Positions 15,766 through 22,933 of a DNA stretch of 32,328 bases are shown here, piece after piece. Source of the stretch: Paracoccaceae bacterium (lineage in GTDB: Bacteria; Pseudomonadota; Alphaproteobacteria; Rhodobacterales; Rhodobacteraceae); the NCBI GenBank assembly GCA_002402045.2, contig NVUX02000029.1, positions 1-32,328 of the forward strand, read 5' to 3'. Positions within the stretch are counted from its first letter, which is position 1. The number at the start of each line of letters is the position of its first letter. Made by a program: the position numbers and the translations under genes. Under the pieces are notes generated by a model. It did no database searches. It saw only the letters and a list, made by a program, of their open reading frames with translations, and had not been told where the DNA came from.

Positions 15766-16727
15766 TGCCTCGTGTTCTTGTTGCCGGAAAACTGCATCCC
15801 AGCGGTATAGCATTGCTCGATCAGGCTGAAGGAGTGACCTACGATTATGTCGAGGACATATCCGAAGAAAGCTATGCACCGCTCATCGGAAAAGCTGACG
15901 GGCTTGTCATTCGAACTCAGCCGATGAGCGCCGCGACCATTGCAAATGGTGAAAACCTGCGGATCGTTTCGCGCCATGGTGTTGGGTTTGACGCAGTTGA
16001 TGTTGCGGCATTGAATGCCCGCAATATCCCGCTTGCCATCGTTGGTGACGTGAATTCCCGCGCTGTGGCAGAGCACACAATGACGCTTTTACTAGCCGCA
16101 GCGAAACGTGTTTTGCGTTATGACGCGGCGTGTCGCGGTGAACGGCCTTGGGGGTATCGAAACTCGCTTGAAGCGCAAGAAGTCTATGACAAAGAACTCC
16201 TGATTGTCGGGTATGGACGTATCGGCCGGCACCTTGCCAAAATGGCGACGGCTTTTGGTATCAGGATTTCGATTTTTGATCCGTTTCTTCCGCAGGGTGC
16301 TGACTTAACCGGCGTGAAGCGCAGGACAGATCTCGCGCATGCGCTTCAGCAGGCAGACTTCATTTCTTTGCATGTCCCCAATACAGGCAAACCAATTCTT
16401 GGCGCGAAAGAAATCAATCAGCTCAAACCGAACGCAATCGTGTTGAATTCGGCGCGCGGTGGATTGATCGACGATGCCGCCCTAGCCGAGGCATTGCGAC
16501 ATGGCCGCATTCAAGGCGCTGGCATCGACGTGTTTCCAGAAGAACCGCCCGCGCCTGACCACGTTTATGCCGACATCGATACTGCTGTTCTAAGCCCGCA
16601 TTCTGCGGGCATGTCGCTTGAATGTGCCGAGCGTATGGCTGTGGTGTCGGTCCAGAACGTGCTCGATTTCTTTAACGGAACACTTGATTGCGCTCTGGTC
16701 GTCAATCGCAACGAAATACGATTTTGA
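15765..16727 (+). CDS. D-2-hydroxyacid dehydrogenase (phosphoglycerate/hydroxypyruvate type)
   Basis: NAD-dependent reduction of a 2-oxo acid or oxidation of a D-2-hydroxy acid. The 320-residue protein has the NAD motif GYGRIG (149-154) with Asp172 at the end of the second strand, and the catalytic Arg231 (NSARGG), Glu260 (FPEEPP) and His279 (SPHSAG). The ATG at 15765 overlaps the aldolase stop by one base and is preceded by AAAGGCGG. There is no C-terminal ACT domain, which argues against a true serine-biosynthesis PGDH. It probably handles a glycolate-, glycerate- or tartronate-type product of the aldolase step. Confidence 0.9.
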   Translation: MPRVLVAGKLHPSGIALLDQAEGVTYDYVEDISEESYAPLIGKADGLVIRTQPMSAATIANGENLRIVSRHGVGFDAVDVAALNARNIPLAIVGDVNSRAVAEHTMTLLLAAAKRVLRYDAACRGERPWGYRNSLEAQEVYDKELLIVGYGRIGRHLAKMATAFGIRISIFDPFLPQGADLTGVKRRTDLAHALQQADFISLHVPNTGKPILGAKEINQLKPNAIVLNSARGGLIDDAALAEALRHGRIQGAGIDVFPEEPPAPDHVYADIDTAVLSPHSAGMSLECAERMAVVSVQNVLDFFNGTLDCALVVNRNEIRF

Positions 16728-16759
16728 CCTTTGTTGTCTAGTCGTTGTTCGCCGCCTCC

Positions 16760-16785
16760 GCCTTCTGCGGCAATATAAAGAAGGC
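16760..16785 (+). other. Inverted repeat upstream of the second binding-protein gene
   Basis: GCCTTC (16760-16765) and GAAGGC (16780-16785) are separated by 14 bases. It lies in the 84-base gap between the hydroxyacid dehydrogenase and the binding-protein ribosome-binding site. No T-run follows. It could be an RNA hairpin or an operator; no specific function is apparent. Confidence 0.25.
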
Positions 16786-16811
16786 CTGCTATTTCCTTGG
16801 GAGGAAATAAA

Positions 16812-17756
16812 ATGAAAAACTTGATTAAGTCGGTAGCGATTGCTTCCGTCGTTACCATTGCATCTTTTGCAAGCCCTGTGTTTGCTGAAGGCGAAAAGTA
16901 CATCTTCATCTATCACTCGCCGGACTCGGATTCCTGGTGGAACGTAATCAAGAATGCAATCGGCAATGCCGAAGACGATCTTGGCGTTACGGTTGACATC
17001 CGCAACCCACCGACCGGTGATATTGCGGATATGGCCCGCCTCGTCCAGCAATCCATCGCGTCCGATCCTGATGGCCTGGTCGTCACAATTGCCGATTATG
17101 ACGCATTGTCGGGCCCTATCCGTGACGCTGTCGATGCCGGTATTCCGGTTATCACGGTTAATTCCGGCACCCCGGCACAATCTGCGGAACTGGGCGCGAT
17201 GCTGCATATCGGTCAGCCTGAGTTCGATGCAGGCTTTGCTGCCGGTTCTCGGGCTAAGGCAGATGGCATCGGCAATTTCGTCTGTGTGAACCACCAGATC
17301 AACAATGCTCCGCTGATCGAACGTTGCCGTGGTTTTGCAGAAGCTCTGGGTGTTGAGCTCGGAAATTCGATGATCGATGTGGGCATCGACCCGTCAGAGG
17401 TCAAAAACCGGGTTATTGCCTATTTGCGCACAAATCCAGATGTCGAAGCAATTTTGGGCCTCGGCCCGAACGCGAGCGACCCGACAATTGCCGCACTTGA
17501 AGAGATTGGCATGGCAGGTGAAATCTATTTCGGAACGTTTGACATGTCCGATGCAATCGCAGACGCCATCAAGGCTGGCACAATCCAGTGGGCAATTGAT
17601 CAGCAACCCTATTTACAGGGATACCTGCCGATTTCTTTCCTTACGATGTTCAGCCGGTACGGTGTACAGATTCCGCACAACGTGAACTCTGGGCCAGGTT
17701 TCATCACCAGCGAGAACATCGAACTCGTTGCAACGATGGCTGGTGTATACCGCTAA
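16812..17756 (+). CDS. Periplasmic sugar-binding protein of second ABC importer
   Basis: Type I periplasmic binding protein of 314 residues. The signal peptide starts MKNLIKSV, continues with a hydrophobic core, and is probably cleaved after VFA near residue 25. The mature part has the RbsB-like two-lobe fold (IYHSPDSDSWW at its start, a GIPVITVNSG strand and a PYLQGYLP stretch near the C-terminus). The start at 16812 is preceded by GGGAGGAAATAAA; the longer frame from 16797 begins inside this ribosome-binding site. It is followed by a strong hairpin and then the permease and ATPase. Its sequence is clearly different from the binding protein at 2349-3419, so the two importers probably take different ligands. 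Confidence 0.92.
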   Translation: MKNLIKSVAIASVVTIASFASPVFAEGEKYIFIYHSPDSDSWWNVIKNAIGNAEDDLGVTVDIRNPPTGDIADMARLVQQSIASDPDGLVVTIADYDALSGPIRDAVDAGIPVITVNSGTPAQSAELGAMLHIGQPEFDAGFAAGSRAKADGIGNFVCVNHQINNAPLIERCRGFAEALGVELGNSMIDVGIDPSEVKNRVIAYLRTNPDVEAILGLGPNASDPTIAALEEIGMAGEIYFGTFDMSDAIADAIKAGTIQWAIDQQPYLQGYLPISFLTMFSRYGVQIPHNVNSGPGFITSENIELVATMAGVYR

Positions 17757-17764
17757 TTAACAGA

Positions 17765-17789
17765 CGGGAGAGCCTATCTGGCTCTCCCG
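17765..17789 (+). other. Strong hairpin between binding-protein and permease genes
   Basis: CGGGAGAGCC and GGCTCTCCCG form a perfect 10-bp stem with the loop TATCT, eight bases after the binding-protein stop. The following bases are ATTTAT rather than a clean T-run, so it may act as a 3'-end stabiliser or partial terminator that raises binding-protein mRNA over permease mRNA. Confidence 0.7.
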
Positions 17790-17817
17790 ATTTATAGAAA
17801 AGCCTTGGGAGGTTAAT

Positions 17818-18927
17818 GTGTCGGATACAGCAGTAGATGAAAGAACCAAACAAATATCAAAGTTTCGCCAGTCCTTGATCCGCCCAGAGTTGGGCGCAAT
17901 TGTAGGGGCGGTGCTTATTTTTGCCTTTTTCTTGATGATCGCAGGTGACAGCGGAATGTTTTCGCCTGAAGGTATCAACAACTGGACAACCGTTTCAGCT
18001 CAATTCGCAATTATTGCGGTGGGTGCATGCTTGTTAATGATTGCAGGTGAATTTGACCTTTCGGTTGGCTCAATGATCGGTTTTGCCGGAATCGTGGTGG
18101 CATTACTGTCGGTGCATCTGGGCTGGCCGGTTTGGATGGCAATTATTGCAACCTTCGTGCTTTGCATGGGCATTGGCGCGCTTAGCGGTTGGCTGGTTGT
18201 AAAAACCGGGCTACCTAGTTTCATTGTGACACTCGCATTCCTTTACATTCTTCGCGGTTTGACCATTTGGATTGCCATTATTACCACACGTAAAACTATT
18301 ATCGGCGGGGTTCGTGATGTCGCTGAAGGCGATTGGCTGGCCTCTTTGTTCGGTGGCGTTGTTTTCGAGGGCTTATTCCAGTGGCTTGGGGATGTCGGAG
18401 TATTGGCGACCTTCACGCGTGGAACGCGCATAGGCCAGCCGACAGTATCCGGTGTCCCGATGCTGGTGATCTGGGCAATTGTTCTCATTATTTTCGGCCA
18501 CGTGCTACTGACCAAAACGAGGTTCGGCAACTGGATCTTTGCAGCAGGAGGCGACGCTCAGTCAGCCCTGTATACCGGTGTCCCCGTCAATCGTGTCAAG
18601 ATTCTCATGTTTATGTTCACCGCTTTTTGCGCAACTGTTTTTGCCCTCTGCCAAGTGATGGAGTTTGGCTCGGCCGCGGCTGATCGAGGCGTTCTGAAGG
18701 AATTCGAAGCAATCATCTGTGTTGTGATCGGTGGAGCGCTTTTGACCGGCGGGTACGGTTCGGTGATCGGTGCAGCTCTGGGCGCGTTAATCTTCGGCGT
18801 AGTACAGCAAGGTCTATTTTTCTCGGGTGCTGAAAGTTCGCTATTCCGCGTGTTTCTTGGAGTGATCCTGCTGTTTGCGGTGATTTTAAACACATATATC
18901 CGTCGTATGATTACAGGGGAGAAATAA
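17818..18927 (+). CDS. Sugar ABC transporter permease (second importer)
   Basis: RbsC-type inner-membrane permease of 369 residues with about nine or ten hydrophobic segments. It has the family motif GEFDLSVGSM (about residue 76) and a GGYGSVIGAALGAL stretch near residue 315. A loop of about 50 residues in the middle (around residues 160-205) is longer than in RbsC. The GTG start at 17818 has GGGAGG five bases upstream. It lies between the binding protein and the ATPase, whose start follows its stop by one base. Confidence 0.92.
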   Translation: MSDTAVDERTKQISKFRQSLIRPELGAIVGAVLIFAFFLMIAGDSGMFSPEGINNWTTVSAQFAIIAVGACLLMIAGEFDLSVGSMIGFAGIVVALLSVHLGWPVWMAIIATFVLCMGIGALSGWLVVKTGLPSFIVTLAFLYILRGLTIWIAIITTRKTIIGGVRDVAEGDWLASLFGGVVFEGLFQWLGDVGVLATFTRGTRIGQPTVSGVPMLVIWAIVLIIFGHVLLTKTRFGNWIFAAGGDAQSALYTGVPVNRVKILMFMFTAFCATVFALCQVMEFGSAAADRGVLKEFEAIICVVIGGALLTGGYGSVIGAALGALIFGVVQQGLFFSGAESSLFRVFLGVILLFAVILNTYIRRMITGEK

Positions 18928-18928
18928 G

Positions 18929-19717
18929 ATGCTAAATGAACATGCGCCTATTATCCAAATGAAGAATATTGAAAAACATTTTGGCGCAGTTATTGCGTTG
19001 GCTGGTGTTTCTCTCGAAGTAATGCCTGGTGAGTGTCATTGTTTGTTGGGCGACAACGGTGCGGGTAAATCTACCTTCATCAAGACTATGTCGGGAGTTC
19101 ACAAACCCACCAAAGGCGAGATACATTTTGAAGGGAAACCTTTAAGCTTTAATCGTCCCCGTGATGCAATATCTGCAGGCATTGCTACTGTTTATCAAGA
19201 TCTTGCGATGATCCCGCTAATGTCGGTTTCTCGAAATTTTTTCATGGGCAACGAACCCTTGAAGCGTGTCGGGGGCATTAATTTCTTTGATCACAAACTT
19301 GCCAATGAAATAACGATGGCCGAGATGAAAAAGATGGGCATCAACTTGCGTGGACCAGATCAAGCGGTTGGTACGCTGTCGGGTGGTGAACGCCAGACGG
19401 TTGCCATTGCGCGTGCTGTCCATTTTGGTGCGAAAGTGCTAATTTTGGATGAACCTACGTCTGCACTTGGTGTACGCCAAACAGCAAACGTGTTGGCCAC
19501 GGTCGATCGCGTGCGAAAAAAAGGCATTGCCGTTGTGTTCATTACCCACAATGTGCGTCATGCGCTTGCGGTTGGGGACCGTTTCACGGTGCTTAATCGT
19601 GGCTTAACATTAGGCACATCACAACGTGGAATGATTACACCGGAAGAGTTGCAGGACCTAATGGCCGGTGGACAGGAACTTGCTACGCTTGAGGGTTCTC
19701 TTGGTGGAACTGTGTAA
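18929..19717 (+). CDS. Sugar ABC transporter ATP-binding protein (second importer, single ABC domain)
   Basis: Cytoplasmic ATPase of 262 residues with Walker A GDNGAGKST (41-49), signature LSGGE (150-154), Walker B LILDEP (171-176) and the switch histidine in ITHNV. Like the ATPase at 1502-2281 it has only one nucleotide-binding domain, so a homodimer is expected. The start at 18929 follows GGGGAGAAATAAG. It closes the binding protein-permease-ATPase set and is followed 23 bases later by an intrinsic terminator. Confidence 0.92.
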   Translation: MLNEHAPIIQMKNIEKHFGAVIALAGVSLEVMPGECHCLLGDNGAGKSTFIKTMSGVHKPTKGEIHFEGKPLSFNRPRDAISAGIATVYQDLAMIPLMSVSRNFFMGNEPLKRVGGINFFDHKLANEITMAEMKKMGINLRGPDQAVGTLSGGERQTVAIARAVHFGAKVLILDEPTSALGVRQTANVLATVDRVRKKGIAVVFITHNVRHALAVGDRFTVLNRGLTLGTSQRGMITPEELQDLMAGGQELATLEGSLGGTV

Positions 19718-19740
19718 ACTTTTACCTCCCCAACTATGGC

Positions 19741-19765
19741 GGCGTCTTTGGCGCCCCTTTTTTTT
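19741..19765 (+). terminator. Rho-independent terminator after the second ABC importer
   Basis: GGCGTC and GGCGCC pair (one G-T) around a TTT loop, followed by CC and eight consecutive T. It separates the transporter genes from the Gfo/Idh gene at 20000, which therefore needs its own promoter or read-through. Confidence 0.8.
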
Positions 19766-19999
19766 CTAGTGTGCCGATGGCTATGATAAACATTACTCAC
19801 GTCGTAGTCGGCAACACGACGGAAGGTACGGGCACCCTAACCCGACTCTATTCTATCCCAGCACTGGCGATAGTGGTAAGGCACTCATCCTTGCGGCTGA
19901 TGCAGATGCCGATCACAACGGTAGTGTCGTAAAAAAGGTATGGCCTCACAAAGTGAAGTCAGCATGCCTAAATTAGGCTAATATTAAGGAAAGAACAAC
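19766..19999. other. Intergenic stretch with no recognised gene
   Basis: Between the terminator and the 20000 gene I see no gene with a plausible start. One plus-strand frame stays open from about 19770 to the TAG near 19977 (about 70 codons) without an initiation codon or ribosome-binding site, and its translation is not one I recognise; it could be a gene remnant. The last part holds the palindrome at 19966-19978. Confidence 0.4.
19966..19978. promoter_or_regulatory. Perfect palindrome upstream of the 20000 oxidoreductase gene
   Basis: GCCTAAATTAGGC has perfect 6-base arms around one A. It ends 21 bases before the ATG, immediately before the ribosome-binding site. Its sequence differs from the GCAA-N6-TTGC sites, so if it is an operator it answers to another regulator. 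Confidence 0.35.
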
Positions 20000-21103
20000 A
20001 TGAAAGTAGGTTTGATAGGCTCTGGATTTATGGGCAAAACTCATAGCTTTGGGTTCGCCACAGCGGCGCGCGTCTTTGAGCTTCCAATTACGTTCGAGAT
20101 GGAAATTATTGCTGATATCTCGATGGAACAAGCAGAGGATGCGCGCAAGGCATTAGGATTTAACCGAGCAACCGATAATTGGCGCGACCTGATCGAAGAC
20201 CCGTCTATCGATATCATCGATATCACTGCGCCAAATTCCCTTCATAAGGAAATGGCGCTGGCGGCCATAGCTGCAGGTAAACATGTCTATTGCGAAAAAC
20301 CGCTGGCACCTCTGGCAAAAGACGCGCTTGAAATGGCAAAGGCAGCCGAAGCCGCGGGCATTAAGACCCAGGTAGGTTTCAACTATCTGATGAACCCTAT
20401 GATCAATGTTGCACGCGAAATGATTGCGGCCGGAGAATTGGGTGAAATCTATTCGTTTAGGGGTATTCATGCCGAGGATTATATGGCCGATCCCAACGGA
20501 CCGTGGACATTCCGCCACGATCCGGTCGGGGGTGGTGCGCTTGCAGATATCGGCAGCCACATACTTGCAACTGCGGAATTTCTTCTTGGACCAATTTCAC
20601 AAGTCATGGGTGATTGCCACACGTTGATCTCGGAACGGATCGATGCGAGGGGCAATCACCGTGTCGTTGAAGTGGATGACGTTTGTCATGGTTTCTTGAA
20701 GTTCGAAGCCGGTTTCACCGGCGCGATCGAAGCAAACTGGGTCGCTACGGGCCGCAGCATGCAGCATGATTTCGAAGTCTATGGAAGCAAGGGCTCGCTA
20801 CACTTTACGCAAGAGCGCTTTAATGAGCTTCACTACTACAACAGCGCTGATGCGGCTGGGCGCTGCGGATTTCGACGTATCGTAGCCAGCCCATCCCATC
20901 CACCATATGGCGCTTTCTGCGTTGCGCCTGGACACCAGATCGGCTTCAATGATCTAAAGGCCATTGAGATCAAAGGTTTTGCAGAAGCGATTGCCGGATT
21001 GACCACTGAACCTTTCAATTTTCGCGCAGGCTATCGTATTCAGTCATTGGTAGAAGCAATCCAAACTTCGTCAAGGGTAAAAGCGTGGGTTGCTACCAAC
21101 TGA
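20000..21103 (+). CDS. Gfo/Idh/MocA-family NAD(P)-dependent oxidoreductase
   Basis: Predicted cyclitol or sugar dehydrogenase of 367 residues. The Rossmann motif GLIGSGFMG is at 4-12, EKPL at 99-102, and LADIGSH at 181-187 gives the catalytic-site Asp and His. The start at 20000 follows AAGGAAAG. It is the third member of this superfamily in the window and is separated from the upstream importer by a terminator. The last gene of the catabolic region before the phage-like block. The substrate is unknown; the setting suggests an inositol isomer or a substrate of the second importer. Confidence 0.9.
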   Translation: MKVGLIGSGFMGKTHSFGFATAARVFELPITFEMEIIADISMEQAEDARKALGFNRATDNWRDLIEDPSIDIIDITAPNSLHKEMALAAIAAGKHVYCEKPLAPLAKDALEMAKAAEAAGIKTQVGFNYLMNPMINVAREMIAAGELGEIYSFRGIHAEDYMADPNGPWTFRHDPVGGGALADIGSHILATAEFLLGPISQVMGDCHTLISERIDARGNHRVVEVDDVCHGFLKFEAGFTGAIEANWVATGRSMQHDFEVYGSKGSLHFTQERFNELHYYNSADAAGRCGFRRIVASPSHPPYGAFCVAPGHQIGFNDLKAIEIKGFAEAIAGLTTEPFNFRAGYRIQSLVEAIQTSSRVKAWVATN

Positions 21104-21454
21104 GGTTTCGCATTGACGAAAAGTGGGTTAGCCACGACTGCCTTCGTATTAGCTTATCATTTCGGACTGTAATTGGGGGCGATTTTGTCGATTTTGTTGA
21201 CTGAAAGTGAAAATGGTTGTGGTCAAAGCCGCTTGCTAATGTCGAGAACCCAGCAGAAGAGATTGCGCAACATCTCCGTGTACCTATCCACACAGAAGAC
21301 ATTGGATGAATTGCAAAATGTGCACGTGATGCGAATGTCCTGTTTGTAGAAATCGGTTATATCTTCGCATCCGCAACGAAAGTCTAATTCCCGCCCAAAT
21401 TGACAGTTTCAAATGATAACTAGAAGGGTGAGAAACGCCTGATTTTTCTCTGTG
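21104..21454. other. Gene-poor junction between catabolic cluster and prophage block
   Basis: No intact gene, tRNA or clear terminator is visible. From about 21211 to 21387 one plus-strand frame reads like decayed coding sequence (for example NPAEEIAQHLRVP and later ANVLFVEIGY), interrupted by TGA at 21307, with no start. I cannot name the ancestral gene. The stretch marks the change from plus-strand metabolic genes to minus-strand phage genes and is where a prophage attachment site would be sought, but I see no obvious candidate. Confidence 0.4.
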
Positions 21455-21706
21455 TCAGGAACCAGAGGTGCTTACCTGCTCTCTGAGCAGACTGTAGTCA
21501 GCCAACAAGCCGACCAGAACGGAACTCTCCGGCAAGCTTTCAATTTCAGCCGCCGCCAGAGCTTGTTCTGCCCGACTATAGTTCACCACCGGCGGACATA
21601 CCCCGCTAACCCGCTCAGAACTTGCCGTCGCGCAAGCTGTCAACAAGCTCGCTACGATTACGGGGACGACGGGTCCCAGCCTCCAGCATTCGACGTTGAA
21701 TTTCAT
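21455..21706 (-). CDS. Rz1-like outer-membrane spanin lipoprotein
   Basis: Small lipoprotein of about 83 residues. A hydrophobic signal segment ends in the lipobox LLTAC, so the mature protein would start at Cys25 and sit in the outer membrane. Its reading frame overlaps the end of the upstream Rz-like gene out of phase (21615-21706), the classic Rz/Rz1 arrangement that joins inner and outer membranes in the last step of phage lysis. The ATG at 21706 has AGGGGA six bases upstream; in-frame ATGs at 21712 and 21727 are possible. Assignment rests on lipobox, overlap and position beside an endolysin. Confidence 0.7.
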   Translation of the reverse strand: MKFNVECWRLGPVVPVIVASLLTACATASSERVSGVCPPVVNYSRAEQALAAAEIESLPESSVLVGLLADYSLLREQVSTSGS

Positions 21707-21872
21707 TTGCATTCCCCTGATTTTCAAGACGTTCTGTCAGCTGACCGGCACGCTCGCCGGAGCGGCGCAGGGACATTAGGAACAGCAATATTGTAAGGGC
21801 AATGGTGCCCCACTTTCTGGCAGCCATTGCGAACCGGCTACCGGTGAACCATGCGATCAGCGCTCCCATCAA
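21615..21872 (-). CDS. Rz-like inner-membrane spanin (or small phage membrane protein)
   Basis: An 85-residue protein with one membrane segment (about 18-35), followed by a charged, helix-favouring region (about 36-70). This is the layout of an inner-membrane spanin with a periplasmic coiled coil. The start overlaps the endolysin stop by four bases (ATGA), and the Rz1-like gene begins inside its 3' part. It could alternatively be a holin, but the single membrane pass and the overlapping lipoprotein favour Rz. Confidence 0.65.
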   Translation of the reverse strand: MMGALIAWFTGSRFAMAARKWGTIALTILLFLMSLRRSGERAGQLTERLENQGNANEIQRRMLEAGTRRPRNRSELVDSLRDGKF

Positions 21873-22561
21873 CGCCGCCCCTTTCGCCAGTCGTCCCAGC
21901 GTGCATAGATTGTGATCCCGACGCCAATCAGCGCCGCGGCAATCAACAGCCAGCGCAGGGTGTCGAGGTAGGGAAGTAGCGGCTGGATCGTGGACTGCGT
22001 ATCAGCCAGAGCTTCCTGTACCACCTCGACACCCGCCGCCCCAAAGGTTGCAATACCGGCCGCTCCACTTCCTTTCATGGTGCGACTGTCGGTCAGGCTT
22101 TCACGAAGGCGCGGAGGTTCCGGTGCAAACCGGGTGGTGCGACCACCGCGGGTGGCGCGAGGTGGAAACGGATCACCCCACTGGCGCGCACGGCCGGTAT
22201 CAATGTGCATGAAATTCTGCCGTGGATAATATCCAAAGCCGGTAAATCCAGCGGCACGCGCCGCAGCTTCAAACGCCTCCGGATCATGATTGGTCATGGA
22301 TATGTCAAACGCCGCTCCCTGCAGATGCATGGAGTGCTCGGCCCCGCCGACTTGCCGGTTATAGTCGGGGCTGCGATAGGCGGAATGGACGATCAGTGGA
22401 ACGCCGAGGTTTTTTCGCAATGCCTGCAGCTTGTCGAGTGCCGTCTCATCGACGCGGATAGTCCCGTCACCGCGGCAGGCGATTTCCTCGGCACTGAAAT
22501 TGGCCCAGCGCCAGAGGAATTTTGGCACATTACGCCAATCAGAAAAGTAATGGGTAGTCAT
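21869..22561 (-). CDS. Phage endolysin, peptidase M15A-type, with C-terminal membrane segment
   Basis: Zinc peptidase predicted to cut peptidoglycan peptide bridges. The M15A domain spans about residues 15-130, with zinc ligands His79 and Asp86 in SMHLQGAAFD and His119 in FMHIDTG; a YRSPDYN loop lies at 62-68. A proline/arginine-rich linker (about 130-165) leads to a hydrophobic segment at 203-221 and a basic tail. There is no N-terminal signal, so the C-terminal anchor is unusual for a soluble endolysin. The ATG at 22561 has GGAG upstream. A TTG 27 bases earlier lies in the terminator hairpin and is rejected. It is followed by the spanin pair. Confidence 0.88.
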   Translation of the reverse strand: MTTHYFSDWRNVPKFLWRWANFSAEEIACRGDGTIRVDETALDKLQALRKNLGVPLIVHSAYRSPDYNRQVGGAEHSMHLQGAAFDISMTNHDPEAFEAAARAAGFTGFGYYPRQNFMHIDTGRARQWGDPFPPRATRGGRTTRFAPEPPRLRESLTDSRTMKGSGAAGIATFGAAGVEVVQEALADTQSTIQPLLPYLDTLRWLLIAAALIGVGITIYARWDDWRKGRR

Positions 22562-22573
22562 TGAGTTCTCCAG

Positions 22574-22597
22574 TAAAAAGCCCGCCAAACGGCGGGC
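22574..22597 (-). terminator. Intrinsic terminator between tail genes and lysis genes
   Basis: On the minus strand GCCCGCC and GGCGGGC form a perfect 7-bp stem around a four-base loop, followed by TTTTT. It stands 13 bases before the endolysin start codon, so transcription of the lysis genes would need read-through, antitermination or a promoter in the short leader. Confidence 0.8.
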
Positions 22598-22624
22598 ATA
22601 TGGGCGGGGTTAATTTGGTTGATA

Positions 22625-22906
22625 TCAGCCAAACAGCTTCAGCCTCACGGCAATGCCGGCCATCAGTGCTAGCAGCAGGCCCGTGGTCATCAGACGGATG
22701 ATGGTCTGCCATGCGGTACGGCGGGCCATACGCAGGCTTTCCAGCAGTGTGCGCAGATCATGGATGTCGATGGCGGCTTCGGGACCATCAAGTCCGACGT
22801 TGGCTAAAGCGCGGTTTGCACCGTGCTCGGCGGCGCGGGCCAGCATGGCTTCGAACTCGTCCTCGGGCATACGGACAAAGCCCGCTTCAAGTTTTGGCGG
22901 GGTCAT
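22625..22906 (-). CDS. Small phage membrane protein (DUF6127-like; possible holin)
   Basis: A 93-residue protein. The N-terminal half is acidic and helical, with the MPEDEFEAMLARAAEHGANRAL-type start. It is followed by RTAWQTIIR and one hydrophobic segment at about 71-88. From memory it fits the DUF6127 type found beside tail genes in alphaproteobacterial prophages, but I cannot verify this. Its place just before the endolysin makes a holin-like role possible; a single C-terminal membrane segment is compatible with a class III holin. The start at 22906 has AGGA upstream. Confidence 0.65.
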   Translation of the reverse strand: MTPPKLEAGFVRMPEDEFEAMLARAAEHGANRALANVGLDGPEAAIDIHDLRTLLESLRMARRTAWQTIIRLMTTGLLLALMAGIAVRLKLFG

Positions 22907-22933
22907 AGTGGATCCTGTTGTTGTTTGTACGGG

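Noticed and set aside
16760-16785. Terminator before the second binding-protein gene
   Set aside because: The inverted repeat lacks a T-run and its loop is long, so it was recorded only as an unassigned inverted repeat.
21104-21454. tRNA gene as a prophage attachment site
   Set aside because: I looked for a cloverleaf and a conserved T-arm sequence and found none; the attachment site may be elsewhere.
22562-22588. Extended endolysin start from a TTG at 22588
   Set aside because: It overlaps the terminator stem and T-run; the ATG at 22561 has a ribosome-binding site.
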